Assembly (NCBI GenBank): GCA_964019695.1
Contig: OZ026518.1
Coordinates: forward strand, 84,005,950 to 84,069,949
Source: Loripinus fragilis
Lineage: Eukaryota; Mollusca; Bivalvia; Lucinida; Lucinidae
Reading direction: 5' to 3'
Length of the DNA stretch: 64,000 nt
Both the position numbers and the translations under genes were made by a program. The notes beneath the pieces were generated by a model. The model searched no databases, had not been told where the DNA came from, and worked only from the letters and a program-made list of their open reading frames with translations. This document shows positions 55,601-64,000 of the stretch, one piece after another (the stretch's first letter is position 1; every line of letters begins with the position of its first letter).

Positions 55601-58600
55601 TGCCAGTCAATTTGGTGATCAGGATATGGTCTTTTTCATGAAAAGGTTTCTATCACATTTGATTAGAGGGATTTCTTTTGAATTTTCAAGCAATATGAAA
55701 TGGAACTGATGTATACACTTGGAATAATAGCATTTAAATTCATATGTACAATATTTTCTTTTATCAAATGATTATGATGTGGAAACCTGGTACTGGTCCG
55801 CATTTCGTTATAACAGCAAATTCACTTTAACGTCAAAGATAGCTTGGAACAAACATGGTCGTTATAAAGAGGGTTATCTGTATATGCAAGCTGTGAATAA
55901 TCTAATATGGCCTGATTCACATATGCATGCTTTTCTTAGCATTAACTAATTGCATTTATGAAAGAACTAAACTCGTGTTTCATCCCTTCTTTACCCATTG
56001 CCGCAGTGGTAGACAGTTCAACTTGAGACCAAGTAGTCCCTGGTTTTAGCCCTATTGCTTGTTTGTTTGTTTACTTATTTGTTTGTTCATTTGTGTTTAT
56101 CATGGGAGTGACATAACGACATGTACCACTAGTGGTTGACAAAGTTTGGTAACGCTATGTAATGACGTCCGTAATGGTTTCTCATATAATTATATGGCAA
56201 CATCAAAGCATAGTTCCACGAATTTCTAAACGTGATTTTAAAGTAGTTTTAGGGTCATACAATAAAAAGAACCTAACAGTCATGCTCCTGTATTATTAAA
56301 TTTATTAAGCTTGACACGAATAAGTGACAAATTTCTTGGCAAGCCTGGCATTTCATCTCTTTTTACAGCTCGTTTAATAAGTTCAATATTGGAATCAAAC
56401 GTGATTTTCTATGCAATACCATCTGCTAGAACACCAGGGTGGTGTTGAAACCCAAACCAGAAAGGCGAGGGTTATGACTACCCCTGAGGGGTCTAGCAGA
56501 TATTAGTGTATCAGAAAACCATAATAATGGTCTTAAGGGGGCCTAGAACGTGCCAAATGAGGATAATAGGCTTTTCGCACACGGACCTAAATTAAACAAC
56601 ATCAAGTCAAACAATACAATGTCTACGCACACGGACCTAAATTAAACAATGAAGAAGGTATGGCACTCCATGCCAGTTTTTATTTCAGAGGTAAAAAAAG
56701 AAAATAGCACAAAAAAGAAAAAACAGCACGTTGACATATGCTTTTTAATCAATTATATGTTTCTATGCAAAATTTCCTTCAAATTAATAAGTCTTTTGTT
56801 TCTGTAATTACATTGTGTGACATTTTTTATTCAAGATTTAAACGATTTTTTTGGCCTTAATGTTTTTTAACAAAATAGATTTTAGCTTAAAAAATAAGCT
56901 ACTTGCCTTTTTTCGCTGTTTTTTTGTGTGTTCTTTTATTAGCCAATAGCATGTAGCGTATTCCCAAGAAAAAATATGGCATTTCTTACTTTCAATTTTT
57001 TTAAAATATGATAAATTGATATTTTGAAAAACTCATAATTACGATATTTAAAGTTAAATAACTTTTTAAAAAGCATGGTAAGGTCCTGTTATTTTTGTGA
57101 AAATAGATGAGTTTGGAGCTATTTTTTAACATATCAAAAGATGATAACTTTTTGGACACATGCTGATGAGTTCGGTACTATCTTAAGCCACTCAAAAATA
57201 GACAAAACAAAGGTCTTAAACCTTTTAGACAAATGGTAGCTTAACTAAGGTTGAAAGTATTGCAGAATGCTCTCGGAGCATTCTGCAATACTTTTGACCT
57301 GCATTAAGCGTTATCTGTCTTGAAAACCAATTTTTGGTTTTCTTTTTGAGTGGCCGCTTAAGAAAGGCATTATCACTGTTAATGCAATGAGAACGATTTT
57401 CCTATGGGCCTTCCTATTTGTTGTTTCAAAGACTAAGTGAACAATCTCCAATCGAAATGCTATTATTCTATTGATTCTATCAGAGAAACAATTACAATTG
57501 TAATTCCTTTAACCCTGTAAATTCTACCATAATTACGTTTAACCCTTAATGTGCCAATCGCAAAGTCGTCTGCTTTTCTTGTCTGTTAAAATGTTAAAAA
57601 AGCCTCTATGGCAAACAGTGTGGACCCAGATCAGACTGTTCCTATAGGAGCAGTCTGTTCTGGGTTCACACTGTTTGCTTCTATACTTAATTCGTCAGTA
57701 ATGCTAGGCATTTGCAGATGCATTTTTTTCTTGGCACTTTAAGGGTTAATGCAAAGTATTATATCCTATTGCACATGGAAAGACCAAAACTGAAGCGAAT
57801 GTAAGGCCAGAATTTTTTTATTTGTTGATTTACAAACTCTCCTACTGTAATTTTCCGGAAAGTAGAAAAAAAATAATTCTAAAATCATTTTATTTTATCC
57901 GCCGACTCTAAATATTATTTGTTTCATTGAAAAAAAAATTTTTGAGGCTCTGTCTATGTATTTTTGAGAGTGACACTGTTAAAAGTGATTGTCCTATGCA
58001 GATTTTTAGGAAAATTATGAAATTTTAAAGATTTAAGACAGACTGTTGGTTTACTTTACTAGTTTTATGCCCAAGTTACACATTCACAGATCACCTCGCA
58101 GGTTCTACTATGGATTAAACCTCACGGATGACCCCGGAAATGCCAATTTCCGTAGTCCGATACGGATACACAATGGCGTGGCTACGGGTACATCGTCCGT
58201 ACAGTTTATATCTAGAATTCAGGCTCGATCTTCGCCACTAAAAATTTTGTGACGGAGTCTGAAGCTTTATGAGGATATCCTGGCATCGTTAGATCAGGAA
58301 AAAATGTGGGCTAGAAAATGGTGTTTAACATTCTGTGTAAAGATGAAAACACAGAGAAATCACTTCCTACTAAAGAAGTTGGACAGTTTTCCGTACAGTG
58401 TATCCAAACAAAAAACATGTGACTACCCACCCTGTGATCTGGATCCAAACTGTTTGACACTCTGAAAGTGTTTCTGAAAGAAATTTTCAAAAAAAATAAT
58501 TTTGAATAAGAATCAGCAGACGACAACAAAAAAAATGAAAATTACCCAGCATGCAGAGTTAATTCTAAGAAAGTCTTTAAGGATATGCATATGAGTTCCA

Positions 58601-60303
58601 TTTTCTCATTGGCTAGCCCAATTATAATATGCAGGCTTGGAATATTATGATAGCATATCACTTGTAGAGATATGAAATATAAGTCTGAAAGATTATAGAA
58701 CCAATTTAATATTGATATGCTATCATATTTAAAAGCTAAATCAATACTGCCCTACTTCTCAATTATGTCATAATTAACTGCGGAAATATTTTCTGAGAAA
58801 TTAAATTCTTTTCAAAAAGACTGCTAACTCTTTGCATGCTGGGTAATTTTGCATGCTGTTTTGTCTTCTACTGATTTTTGTTTTCAAAATTATTTCTTTC
58901 ATTTAACATTTCAGGAATACAGCATAAGTGTCAAACAATTTGGATCCAGGCCCCGAGGTTATAAAACTATTTTCATGCTCAACTCAAATGAGCACACAAT
59001 TTCAACTGCTCATAAAAACTAAAATACCGAAAAGTAAAGAAGTTTCTTGCTTTAAGTCTCTCAGATGTTGTTTTTATCATGCTAATAAATGTTAAAATGC
59101 CAACAATTGTTGGCATTTTAACATTTATGAGCAGGATAAATTTTATGCTCAGCTGCGTTGAGCATGAAGAAAGTTTTATAACCTCCGGGCCAGCAGATGT
59201 CAGGCTTGACCAGAGACCAAAATGTTTGCAATTTAAGGTTATCAACAGACGAGCGGGGAAAAGAGTTAAAAGGCATTAAATGACCCAAATTTTTAATATT
59301 TCAGTTATTCGTTAACGCTTAAAGCAACAGCCAAAAAGCTGTATCCCAAAATGATGTCTGCTGAAGTCATCTGCTGCACATTTTTGATAACGTTTTTATT
59401 GCTTAATGTAATTATAGGGTTACCGGAGCAGTCTGATCTGGGTCCACACTGCCTAAGAGAGGCTTCTAAACATTTCAGCAGACGACAAAAGCAGACAACT
59501 TTTGCTGTGATTGGCGTTTTAAAGGGTTTAGGGATCACAAAGCATCTTTATACCACCCATACCAACTTTAGCACAAAATATCTCATGATGTGCAAGGTCT
59601 ACACTGATGTAGGTGGTATAAAATAGTTATATCATGTTTGTCCCCCTGTACGTTAGATAATCCACTCGCTTAAGCTCGTGGATTATCTCCATGTTCAGGC
59701 GGACAACCCATGGTATAACTATAACTTAGTAGTAAATTTTCAGGGGTCCAGACTGGGTTTTGTTAGCCTGTAAGGCCAGAATTTTTATATCAGTTGATTT
59801 ACGGCAAATTTTTTCAGATTTAGGGTTGGGGGGACGAAAAAAAATAAATAAAAAAGCTCTGAAAATGACCAGTTAACTGGTCATTTTCAGAGCTTTTTTA
59901 TTTTTATTTTTTTTTTATCATTTTCAGGACTTTTTTTTTTAATATCTCCAGAAAAAACAGTAAAACAAGTAAGGTCAACCAACAGTCTATATTAAATCTT
60001 TAAATATTTTATCATTTTCCTAAAAAATCTGGACAGGACAATCGCTTTTAACAGTGTCACTCTCAAAAATACACAGACAGAACCTCAAAAATATTTTTCT
60101 TTCTCAATGAAATAAATAATATTTAGAGTCGGCGGATAAAATAGAAAAATTTTTTAGAATTTTTTTTTTCTATTTACTGGAAAATTACAGTAGGAGGGTT
60201 TGTAAATCAACTAATAAAAAATTCTGGCCTAACAGTTGTTGGACTAACCTGCCATTGTTGAGATTCCTAAAACAGCACCAAATTTAAGTTCTATGTATTC
60301 ACC
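43502..60303 (-). CDS. TMEM65: TMEM65 homologue, C-terminal four exons
   Basis: TMEM65 is a small multi-pass protein of the mitochondrial inner membrane, linked in vertebrates to mitochondrial Na+/Ca2+ handling. Minus-strand exons: 60303-60249, 53176-53134, 46119-46014, 43606-43502. They have GT/AG borders and phases 0/1, 1/2, 2/0 and 0, and join into 102 residues plus TAA. Signature blocks are GAVLGISTMAAAALGNWVSD, SSLYGVKAPALTPQQVDMSS and GKAIGVSIGCVIGMFPLLFY. The vertebrate protein has the same order: LGISTMAAAALGN, LTPKQVDM, then GKAVGVTIGCILGMFPL. The tail is acidic/basic (RDPKEAKEEEEAPS). The N-terminal part, including the targeting region and first helices, should lie beyond 64000. The third exon sits in a nine-copy tandem array. 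Confidence 0.92.
43634..43770 (-). repeat. SINE family 1 fragment
   Basis: It begins CTGATTCTTTATGTCCCAGT, followed by TTTCTGGGTTGAACCAGTAC and a decayed head. It lies just upstream of the TMEM65 terminal exon's acceptor. Confidence 0.65.
43784..44010. repeat. MITE, GAGCCGTGACATG family, reversed centre
   Basis: TGAGCCGCGACATGAGATTT on the left, GAAATCACATGTCGCTGAT on the right. The central palindrome is reduced to GCCTGCGCATACGAGC. Confidence 0.75.
44120..44440 (+). repeat. Dispersed repeat with a hydrophobic open frame, second copy
   Basis: Similar to the minus strand of 1080-1440 (see that entry). Two overlapping frames read as hydrophobic peptides, with a likely frameshift between them (FCYAVLSVLSSFAVILL in one, LAVPWVGLCFVIVAFPGH in the other). 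It lies in a TMEM65 intron on the opposite strand. Confidence 0.5.
44725..45018 (-). repeat. SINE family 2
   Basis: Core AATTATTTCATGATCAATCT and head ..GGACCGGGCCGAGATAAAAC..GACTTGCAACCCATGGATCTG region (read in reverse). It ends about 40 bp from the exon array at 45057. Confidence 0.7.
45057..46097 (-). repeat. TMEM65: Nine-copy tandem repeat of a TMEM65 exon with its 5' splice site
   Basis: The unit is 117 bp on the minus strand: 84 nt of exon (LSSLYGVKAPALTPQQVDMS to ASNM) plus 33 nt of the following intron (GTAGGTTATACTTCCAGTAT onward), read in frame as VGYTSSMQSYK. There are eight 117-bp units and one 105-bp unit; the latter, with donor at 45792, lacks 12 nt, removing four residues. 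The total of 1041 bp matches 8 x 117 + 105. Every unit keeps GTAGGT at its exon end and none contains a stop. The last unit grades into the natural intron, and the frame closes near 45060. Few substitutions separate the copies, so the array is young or homogenised. Confidence 0.93.
46014..46119 (-). CDS. TMEM65: TMEM65 exon, proximal copy of a nine-fold tandem array
   Basis: The acceptor TTTCTTTTTTTTCAG precedes 46119 and the donor ATG|GTAGGT begins at 46013. It encodes (Q)SVHYIEKLSSLYGVKAPALT and then PQQVDMSSTRWASNM, 35 full codons, ending phase 0 to join GKAIGV at 43606. This copy alone has the exon's 5' portion and the only good acceptor. Eight more copies with donors at 45897, 45792, 45675, 45558, 45441, 45324, 45207 and 45090 follow in frame. 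Confidence 0.9.
46670..46892. repeat. Foldback element, CTTTGCATG..GATCTGG family
   Basis: Hairpin CAGATCAGGACCAACATTCT / GTCGGTCCTGATCTGGG with TTAACTCTTTGCATGG and AGAAAGAGTTA at the ends. Confidence 0.65.
46931..47235. repeat. Element with ATAGAGGATCTTACA..TGAGTG end
   Basis: TATAGAGGATCTTACACGAGTGATCATTTC opens it (quoted in part: GGATCTTACACGAGTG), then a hairpin ATTTATTAAACGAGCC / GAGTTTAATAAATTT. Copies: 53226-53600, 56130-56415 and 63215-63575, each with TTTATCGATTTTAATGCATG or its complement near the far end. Confidence 0.65.
47865..48015. repeat. Palindromic element, CTCAAAAGAACCGTCT family
   Basis: A long stem TACTCAAAAGAACCATCTCA / TGAGACGGTTCTTTTGAGCT. The ACTCAAACATATGTTGTAGG block is triplicated on the left arm. 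Confidence 0.75.
49152..49917. mobile_element. 766-bp element with TAGTGTTTCCCC ends
   Basis: TAGTGTTTCCCCTAG at the left and GGGGGAAACACTA at the right, flanked by GTCTT on both sides. Subterminal CATGCCCTTTTT-like blocks occur at both ends (GCGCCATGCCCTTTTT, AGTGCCCTTTTCC). It is nested in the 48729-53058 element. The ends look hAT-like but the 5-bp duplication is not typical of hAT. Confidence 0.7.
50668..51355. repeat. GGATCCAG repeats with long C/G runs
   Basis: Three or more partial copies of GCGGATCCAG(G/A)..GGGGGTCC..GACCCCC..GGAAAATCACAAGTTATATG lie next to each other in both orientations. Two C tracts of about 25-35 bases sit at 51275-51330. Confidence 0.65.
51600..51745. repeat. 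GGATCCGC / poly-C dispersed repeat
   Basis: GGGGGTCCGAACCTCC..CACGTTGGAATTGTCTGGATCCGCGC, with a C tract in the middle (each part quoted under 20 bases elsewhere: GTCCGAACCTCC, TCTGGATCCGCGC). Confidence 0.5.
53134..53176 (-). CDS. TMEM65: TMEM65 43-nt exon
   Basis: The acceptor CTTTTTACTTTTGTAG precedes 53176 and the donor CA|GTAAGT begins at 53133. It encodes (A)AALGNWVSDLAGV and two bases of Gln. ALGN-x-VSDLAG is invariant-looking in the family. The exon is short but has strong sites on both sides. A 4.3-kb TIR element ends 76 bp downstream in the intron. Confidence 0.92.
53226..53600. repeat. Element with ATAGAGGACCTTACATGAGTG end
   Basis: Copy of the 46931-47235 family: GGACCTTACATGAGTGCTCA, hairpin TGAATTTATTAAATGAG / ACAAGTTAAATAAATTC, and GTTTATCGATTTTAATGCAT. 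Confidence 0.7.
53849..54085. repeat. MITE, AGGCCAAATAAAA family, second copy
   Basis: GACCAAATAAAAAGTACCTG and TTTTTTATTTGGCC at the ends, hairpin CATAAAATTATATG; matches 20690-20941. Confidence 0.8.
54499..55035. repeat. TIR element, GACTTTTCGCTTACTGTAAAGG ends
   Basis: ACTTTTCGCTTACTGTAAAG and CTTTACAGTAAGCGAAAAGT are perfect inverted ends. A CCCTTAA-type foldback lies inside (54650-54842). Confidence 0.75.
55110..55225 (-). repeat. SINE family 1 fragment, degraded
   Basis: AAGTGTCTTGCCCCATGACA, CCTTCGATCCCTAG and CTCTACGAACTGAGCCACT remain of body, B box and A box. Confidence 0.55.
55407..55880. repeat. pogo/Tigger-like MITE, CAGTCAAACCTCTTTATAACG ends
   Basis: CAGTCAAACCTCTTTATAAC at the left in a TATA context, and GTTATAAAGAGGGTTATCTG at the right. 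The TTTATAACAGAATATTCACT block is duplicated (about 55432 and 55503). Confidence 0.75.
56130..56415. repeat. Element of the GGATCTTACA family, degraded copy
   Basis: CACTAGTGGTTGACAAAG, hairpin ATTAAATTTATTAAGCTTG / AGCTCGTTTAATAAGTTC and ACAGTCATGCTCCTGTATTA match the 63215-63575 copy. Confidence 0.6.
57182..57366. repeat. pogo-like MITE, diverged ends
   Basis: CTTAAGCCACTCAAAAATAG and TTTTGAGTGGCCGCTTAAG ends with hairpin TGCAGAATGCTCTCGGAGCA. Confidence 0.7.
57538..57748. repeat. Foldback element, TTAACCCTTAA..GGGTTAA family
   Basis: TTAACCCTTAATGTGCCAAT and TTGGCACTTTAAGGGTTAA at the ends; central stem CAGACTGTTCCTATAGGAGC. Confidence 0.75.
57803..58050. repeat. AAGGCCAGAATTTTT..ACAGACTGTTGGT element, forward copy
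   Basis: It shares AACTCTCCTACTGTAATTTT, ATTTTATCCGCCGACTCTAA and GTGACACTGTTAAAAGTGAT with the reversed copy at 59960-60245. Confidence 0.7.
58180..58433. repeat. Truncated copy of the CAGGGTGGGTAGTCACGTG element
   Basis: It ends ATGTGACTACCCACCCTG and shares TGAGGATATCCTGGCATCG and GTACAGTGTATCCAA with 16203-16692. The left end could not be placed. Confidence 0.65.
58949..59190. repeat. Foldback element, GGTTATAAAAC family, best copy
   Basis: Ends GGCCCCGAGGTTATAAAACT and AGTTTTATAACCTCCGGGCC; centre AATGTTAAAATGCCAACAAT / TTGGCATTTTAACATT is a perfect hairpin. It is inserted in a CTTTGCATG-family foldback (58826-58945 and 59190-59272). Confidence 0.8.
59310..59527. repeat. Foldback element, CCCTTAA family
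   Basis: CGCTTAAAGCAACAGCC and GGCGTTTTAAAGGGTTTA at the ends, GTCTGCTGAAGTCATCTGCT inside. Confidence 0.65.
59590..59740. repeat. Foldback with GATAATCCACTCGCTTAAGC hairpin
   Basis: TATATCATGTTTGTCC / GGACAACCCATGGTATA and GATAATCCACTCGC / GCTCGTGGATTATC form nested stems. Confidence 0.6.
59770..60245. repeat. Palindrome and reversed AAGGCCAGAATTTTT element
   Basis: At 59830-59930 lies a strong palindrome centred on CAGTTAACTG (AAAAAGCTCTGAAAATGACC / GGTCATTTTCAGAGCTTTTT). From 59960 the reversed copy of 57803-58050 follows and ends 4 bp before the TMEM65 exon donor at 60248. Confidence 0.7.
60249..60303 (-). CDS. TMEM65: TMEM65 exon: membrane helix before AAALGN
   Basis: Reading leftward, the acceptor TTTTTTTCCAG ends at 60304 and the donor GCAG|GTTAGT begins at 60248. 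It encodes GEYIELKFGAVLGISTMA plus one base. The hydrophobic GAVLGISTMA continues into AAALGN of the next exon to complete a transmembrane helix. The expected preceding exon (the FLDNAIMIVA-like helix) was not found up to 64000. Confidence 0.9.
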
Positions 60304-60429
60304 CTGGAAAAAAAGAACAAAATATTTTGACAAACCTGAGGTATGTACAACCCTTTTGGTAATTATAATGGATTCTCTCAAACTAAGGATGAGATTGTCC
60401 ATTATATATCTTATGGGGTCACAATATGA

Positions 60430-60880
60430 GTCTGGCTGCAGATCCAGGGGTCGCGAGTTAGATCCTGGCCCAATCCCATACTTTCGTGGAGATTGATCGT
60501 GAAATAATTTCTACTGTCATTCTCCTCCTTCTACTGATTCAAGAAGGGTTGTTCTCAGTTACAAGAGGAGTATGTGCACAAAGTACTGGTTAACCACTTA
60601 GTCATGCTTTCCCAGGAAAAGTGTGGTTAGGTGATATGACTGTCTCGATCCCTGCCCGGTCCCATACTGTCTTGGAGATTGATCATGAAATAATTTCTAC
60701 AGTCATTCTCCACCTTCCACTGATTCAAGAAGGGTTGGTGTCGGTTACAATCAAAAGTGTGTGCATGAAGTACTGCATGATGGTTTACCGCTTAGTCAAG
60801 CTTGCCCAGGAAAAAGTGTGGTTAGATGAACTGACTGTCTCAACATGACCATAGCTGTTGACTGGGACATAAAACCTCAA
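60430..60880 (+). repeat. SINE family 2, two copies head to tail
   Basis: GAGATTGATC(G/A)TGAAATAATTT occurs at about 60489 and 60676, and GTGTGGTTAG(G/A)TGA at about 60620 and 60818. The left copy has a tRNA-like head GCAGATCCAGGGGTCGCGAG. Confidence 0.75.
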
Positions 60881-61529
60881 CACCCCCCCAAAAAATCTTA
60901 TAGGGTCACAAGCTGGAATTTCCAAATGAATCCTAATTTCCTGCTATTAATTCACTACAATTTTCATCTGCTCTTTGGTGGCCTATATTGCAAATAGAGC
61001 AGTCTGATCAGGGTTCATAGTGTTTGATAGTCGGGCGTGCATTTGAATATACACATGCAGAGGTAAAAAGCAGATGAAATTTTCAGGACAAAAATATTTA
61101 TTGAGCGGGATAAGGGTTAAGGCGTTTTTCTGTCCTTGAAGATTGTTTTAATCGTGGTAAATTGTGTAGACACTGATGAAATGTCATCAGCGTCTTCACT
61201 CTTTGCCAAATGATTTCCAGTACAAAAACGGCTTGTTGTTAATAAATGTTTTTTCATGAATTAAGTCTGAAGTTTTCTTATATTCCTAAAACATATATGA
61301 TGGCAAACAGCTATAAGGAATCTAAAATCAGTTACCTCCCATATTAATTGCATTGTTGCACGTTACCTGATAAACCTTGTCCATTTCACGGCATGTGCCT
61401 TTATCAGGTCATGATGGCATTGCACTTTTTGAATGATGTCACTAATGATGCTGAATCAAAACAAAAATCGAAAATTACGTCATAATCGCCAAATTGAAGA
61501 GTGAATCAGTGGGTAAACTGATAAATAGA

Positions 61530-61640
61530 ATACCAGGATTCAAGTTTACCAGGCTCAGCTTTGAGAATGCATGTTGAATCGCTTGGCAAGCCTCACGATG
61601 TCAACAAGCGTTCTCAAAGCCTTGCCTGGTATACTTGATA
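61530..61640. repeat. Inverted repeat, ATACCAGG..CTTTGAGAA
   Basis: ATACCAGG, CTTTGAGAATGC and its partner GCGTTCTCAAAG..CCTGGTAT form a stem around a loop with CTTGGCAAGCC. Confidence 0.55.
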
Positions 61641-62727
61641 TCAAAAGACGCTCACCTAGTATTCTCTATATCTCAGTACAGCCTCCGGAAATGAATCAAT
61701 CAGTCTCAATGATAGCGGAAATGATCAGTCTGAGAACCTATTATAGACATTTTACAAAGATGAGATGATACCTTAAGAAATTCAAAACATAGACAATGGG
61801 TTCTGATGGTTATTTGTTTTAACCCTTAAAGCGCCAATAACGACTGCTGCAGATGACAAATTTGGCGACATCGTTCCTAATTTTGGAAAAAAATAAGGTA
61901 TGATATTTCATGATACTTGTCTGCCTGCAGACGATTCTCATGAAATATCATGCCTTATATGTTGGGGTCAAGGTCATATATTTTTGTACATTTGAAAAGC
62001 TCTTCACACATTAGGTATACACAGTAATGATGCACAAGGAAAATTAAAATCATTACATGCAGCACAACAACAGCTGTTCACAGTGACCTAAATAGTCTGG
62101 AAAAAGATACATGGAGACAGAGAACCTTTTTAATTTGAAAATACCAAACTTGATTCCAGGATGAGAGTTGGTGAAATTACAACAACTCTAGATAAAATGA
62201 GAAACATTAGCCCTCATGAATATAGACTTGGTGAACCTTGAGAGTCTCTTGATTTAAATTTTGTAGGTTCTCTCTATTGTGAAAGGATCAGTTTTTCTAG
62301 ATTATGTAGACTGAAAAATATTCATAATCACCATTTTCTTGTTTGTCGGCCCAAACATTGCAAAGCTGTTCAACTCAACATGGAGTTTTGACTCTATATG
62401 ATACTGTGTGACTGCACTATATGATTTGCTCTGCACTTTAGAACCATTTCCCATGACTACAGGTAATTATCTTAGAATGAACAATTTGTCTGGACAACAG
62501 ATTTCCCCAAAGGATTGCCCTTTTGTTCAAGGATATCCTTAATACCATTAATGTTTTCAAGGGACACATATTCAAGACATCAAATGATTCTATAAAACTT
62601 TGTTTCAGAAGCTTTAAAAGACTCAGGCTTGACTGTGTAACTAAATACTTTATTATGTGTGATCAAGCTTGAAGTCTGAGAATCCAATGTGTCGCCTGGC
62701 AAGACCTAAGTCGAATGAAATTGATGC

Positions 62728-62852
62728 AGGATAGGATTAATACACAAGTGATCAGGATAGGATTAATACACAAGTGATCTATGGATATATCCTGATAAGT
62801 TTGTAAACAAAACATGATGTCACTCCCACCCTTGGCTGGCAGGACAGTAAAT
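62728..62852. repeat. Fragment of the TACTGTCCTGCCAGCC MITE
   Basis: GATAGGATTAATACACAAGT occurs twice (about 62733 and 62757), then AACAAAACATGATGTCACTC and CTTGGCTGGCAGGACAGTA; the left end is missing. Confidence 0.7.
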
Positions 62853-63214
62853 TCTCAGACCTGATAACCACAACATCAACAAAGATCTATAAAGATTCAA
62901 GGATCTTGTATATATTGCACTTTGGTGCTATATTTGCCAGAAACTAGAATGTCTAATGCATTAGGAAAGCTTCATTTCCCATTAACAATCACCAAGATAT
63001 GGGTCAAAAATTTCTCTCATTATAGAAAACAAGACCTGTCAATCAATACGTAATTAAGGGTTGGCCTTCCTGCAGGGCTAACAACAGCTTAATGAGATTG
63101 GAATAAACAGGGCAAATAACACCATAATTATTCCGGAACATATTGGCAGTTAAAGACAAATGGCGGCTAGATAATAGAAATATTTCTAAACAGGCAATTC
63201 CATGTGAAAATGGT

Positions 63215-63575
63215 ACATACATTTATCATATCACGTCGCGACTGGGAGTGAAATAACGCCATGCATTAAAATCGATAAACCACTATTGGTTTACAGATTT
63301 TCAAGAAAGGTTATGAAATAACGCTTTTAACGTCGCGCATATGGCAAAATCCTAACATTTTTCATGCCAAAATTATGATTTCAAAATAATTTTGATTTCA
63401 TATGATAAATAGAATCTAACATTCGCGCTCCAGTCTATATCATTAAATTTATTAAACTTGTTGCGAAAAAGCGATAAAATGCTCGGCAAACCTTGCATTT
63501 TATTGCTTTTCCCCAACTAATTTAATAAATTCAATAAAACATGAGCACTCATGTAAGATCCTCTATGTATCACAT
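63215..63575. repeat. Element of the GGATCTTACA family, fullest copy
   Basis: It runs from TATCATATCACGTCGCGACT to GAGCACTCATGTAAGATCCT. Inner hairpin ATTAAATTTATTAAACTTG / ACTAATTTAATAAATTCAAT and CTTGCATTTTATTGC / GCGATAAAATGC. Confidence 0.75.
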
Positions 63576-64000
63576 AACATATTACACAAAGCCAACATTT
63601 TGAGTAAAACCAACTTTAACTCTTTTCCAGCGAGTCACGACTTTGGTCGTCTGCCCTCATGTCTGATTATGTTCTTAGGTAGCCTAAAATGCAAACAATA
63701 TGGACCAAGGTGATTGGCCTTTTGGTTTCAGAAGATTTTTAAAGGTCCGTGTATGGGCATGGAGACCATCTTGGTCATGTAACCAGGATTTTGAACAAAC
63801 ATGTTTCCCCACAATAAGGAGTCAGCACATGAATTTTGAGTTCAATTAGTGGTTTCGGAGAAGATGTTTGTAAATGTTGATGGACAGACATACAATGGAC
63901 TGATGACTTAATTAGCCATTGCAAGTAGCGCCATTGTTATACTATTAGCTCACCCAAGGTGTAAGATAACCTGAGAGAGTTCACAATATTTGTGAATTTA

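Larger units (their letters stand above)
53177..60248. other. TMEM65 intron (7.1 kb)
   Basis: Filled by the elements listed at 53226-60245. The 56420-57180 stretch is AT-rich and unassigned; it includes CGCACACGGACCTAAATTAA occurring twice at about 56577 and 56626. No exon was seen. Confidence 0.6.
60304..64000. other. TMEM65 intron (5' exons beyond the window)
   Basis: It holds a SINE dimer (60430-60880), foldbacks (60945-61120 and 61140-61215), an inverted repeat (61530-61640), a TATTAATCC fragment (62728-62852) and the 63215-63575 element. The expected upstream exon was looked for by its LDNAI-like motif and not found. 61980-62720 and 62860-63180 show nothing I recognise. Confidence 0.55.

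Noticed and set aside
61400..63200. An upstream TMEM65 exon
   Set aside because: Searched by eye for the conserved helix before GEYIEL with a phase-0 donor; no match. It probably lies beyond 64000.

Overview
This is animal nuclear DNA: AT-rich, intron-dominated, with coding sequence in short exons bounded by GT/AG splice sites. The protein matches are to metazoan genes. The density of small foldback elements and tRNA-derived SINEs, and the look of several families (for example hairpins ending in GATCTGGGTCC..CACTGTTTG), suggest a bivalve mollusc, probably a heterodont clam. That placement is inference from repeat style, not from a search.

Two genes can be read, and they converge. On the plus strand, positions 1-28005 hold the last twelve exons of a laminin alpha chain: part of LG3, the Thr/Pro-rich LG3-LG4 linker, LG4, LG5 and the stop codon. 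The exons join in phase into 585 residues. LG5 ends in Ser-Cys-Pro-Ala-Asn, and the chain looks closest to the alpha-1/alpha-2 class. On the minus strand, 60303 down to 43502 holds the last four exons of a TMEM65 homologue, a mitochondrial inner-membrane protein. They join in phase into 102 residues plus a stop. The 5' part of each gene lies outside the window.

The most striking feature is at 45057-46097. The penultimate TMEM65 exon, with its 5' splice site and the first 33 nt of the following intron, is tandemly repeated nine times. Eight units are 117 bp (39 codons) and one is 105 bp. All nine donor sequences are intact, the frame is open through the whole array, and there is one good acceptor upstream. 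This looks like a ladder of nine in-frame alternative donors that could add multiples of 39 residues before the last membrane helix. The laminin gene shows the same habit twice: a 24-bp duplication copies the donor of an LG4 exon in frame (22248-22301), and a 115-bp tandem repeat copies the C-terminal codons and stop into the 3' UTR (27975-28319).

The rest is introns and about 14 kb of intergenic DNA (roughly 29.1-43.5 kb), filled with TIR/foldback MITEs of a dozen or more families, two SINE families, nested insertions with recognisable target duplications (AATAC at 16.2/16.7 kb; TTAA at 33.58/33.95 kb), a 4.3-kb element with perfect 28-bp inverted ends inside a TMEM65 intron (48729-53058), and several tandem repeats. 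I saw no genuine tRNA or rRNA gene, no CRISPR array and no intact transposase. Repeat boundaries were read by eye and are approximate unless a target duplication is quoted.
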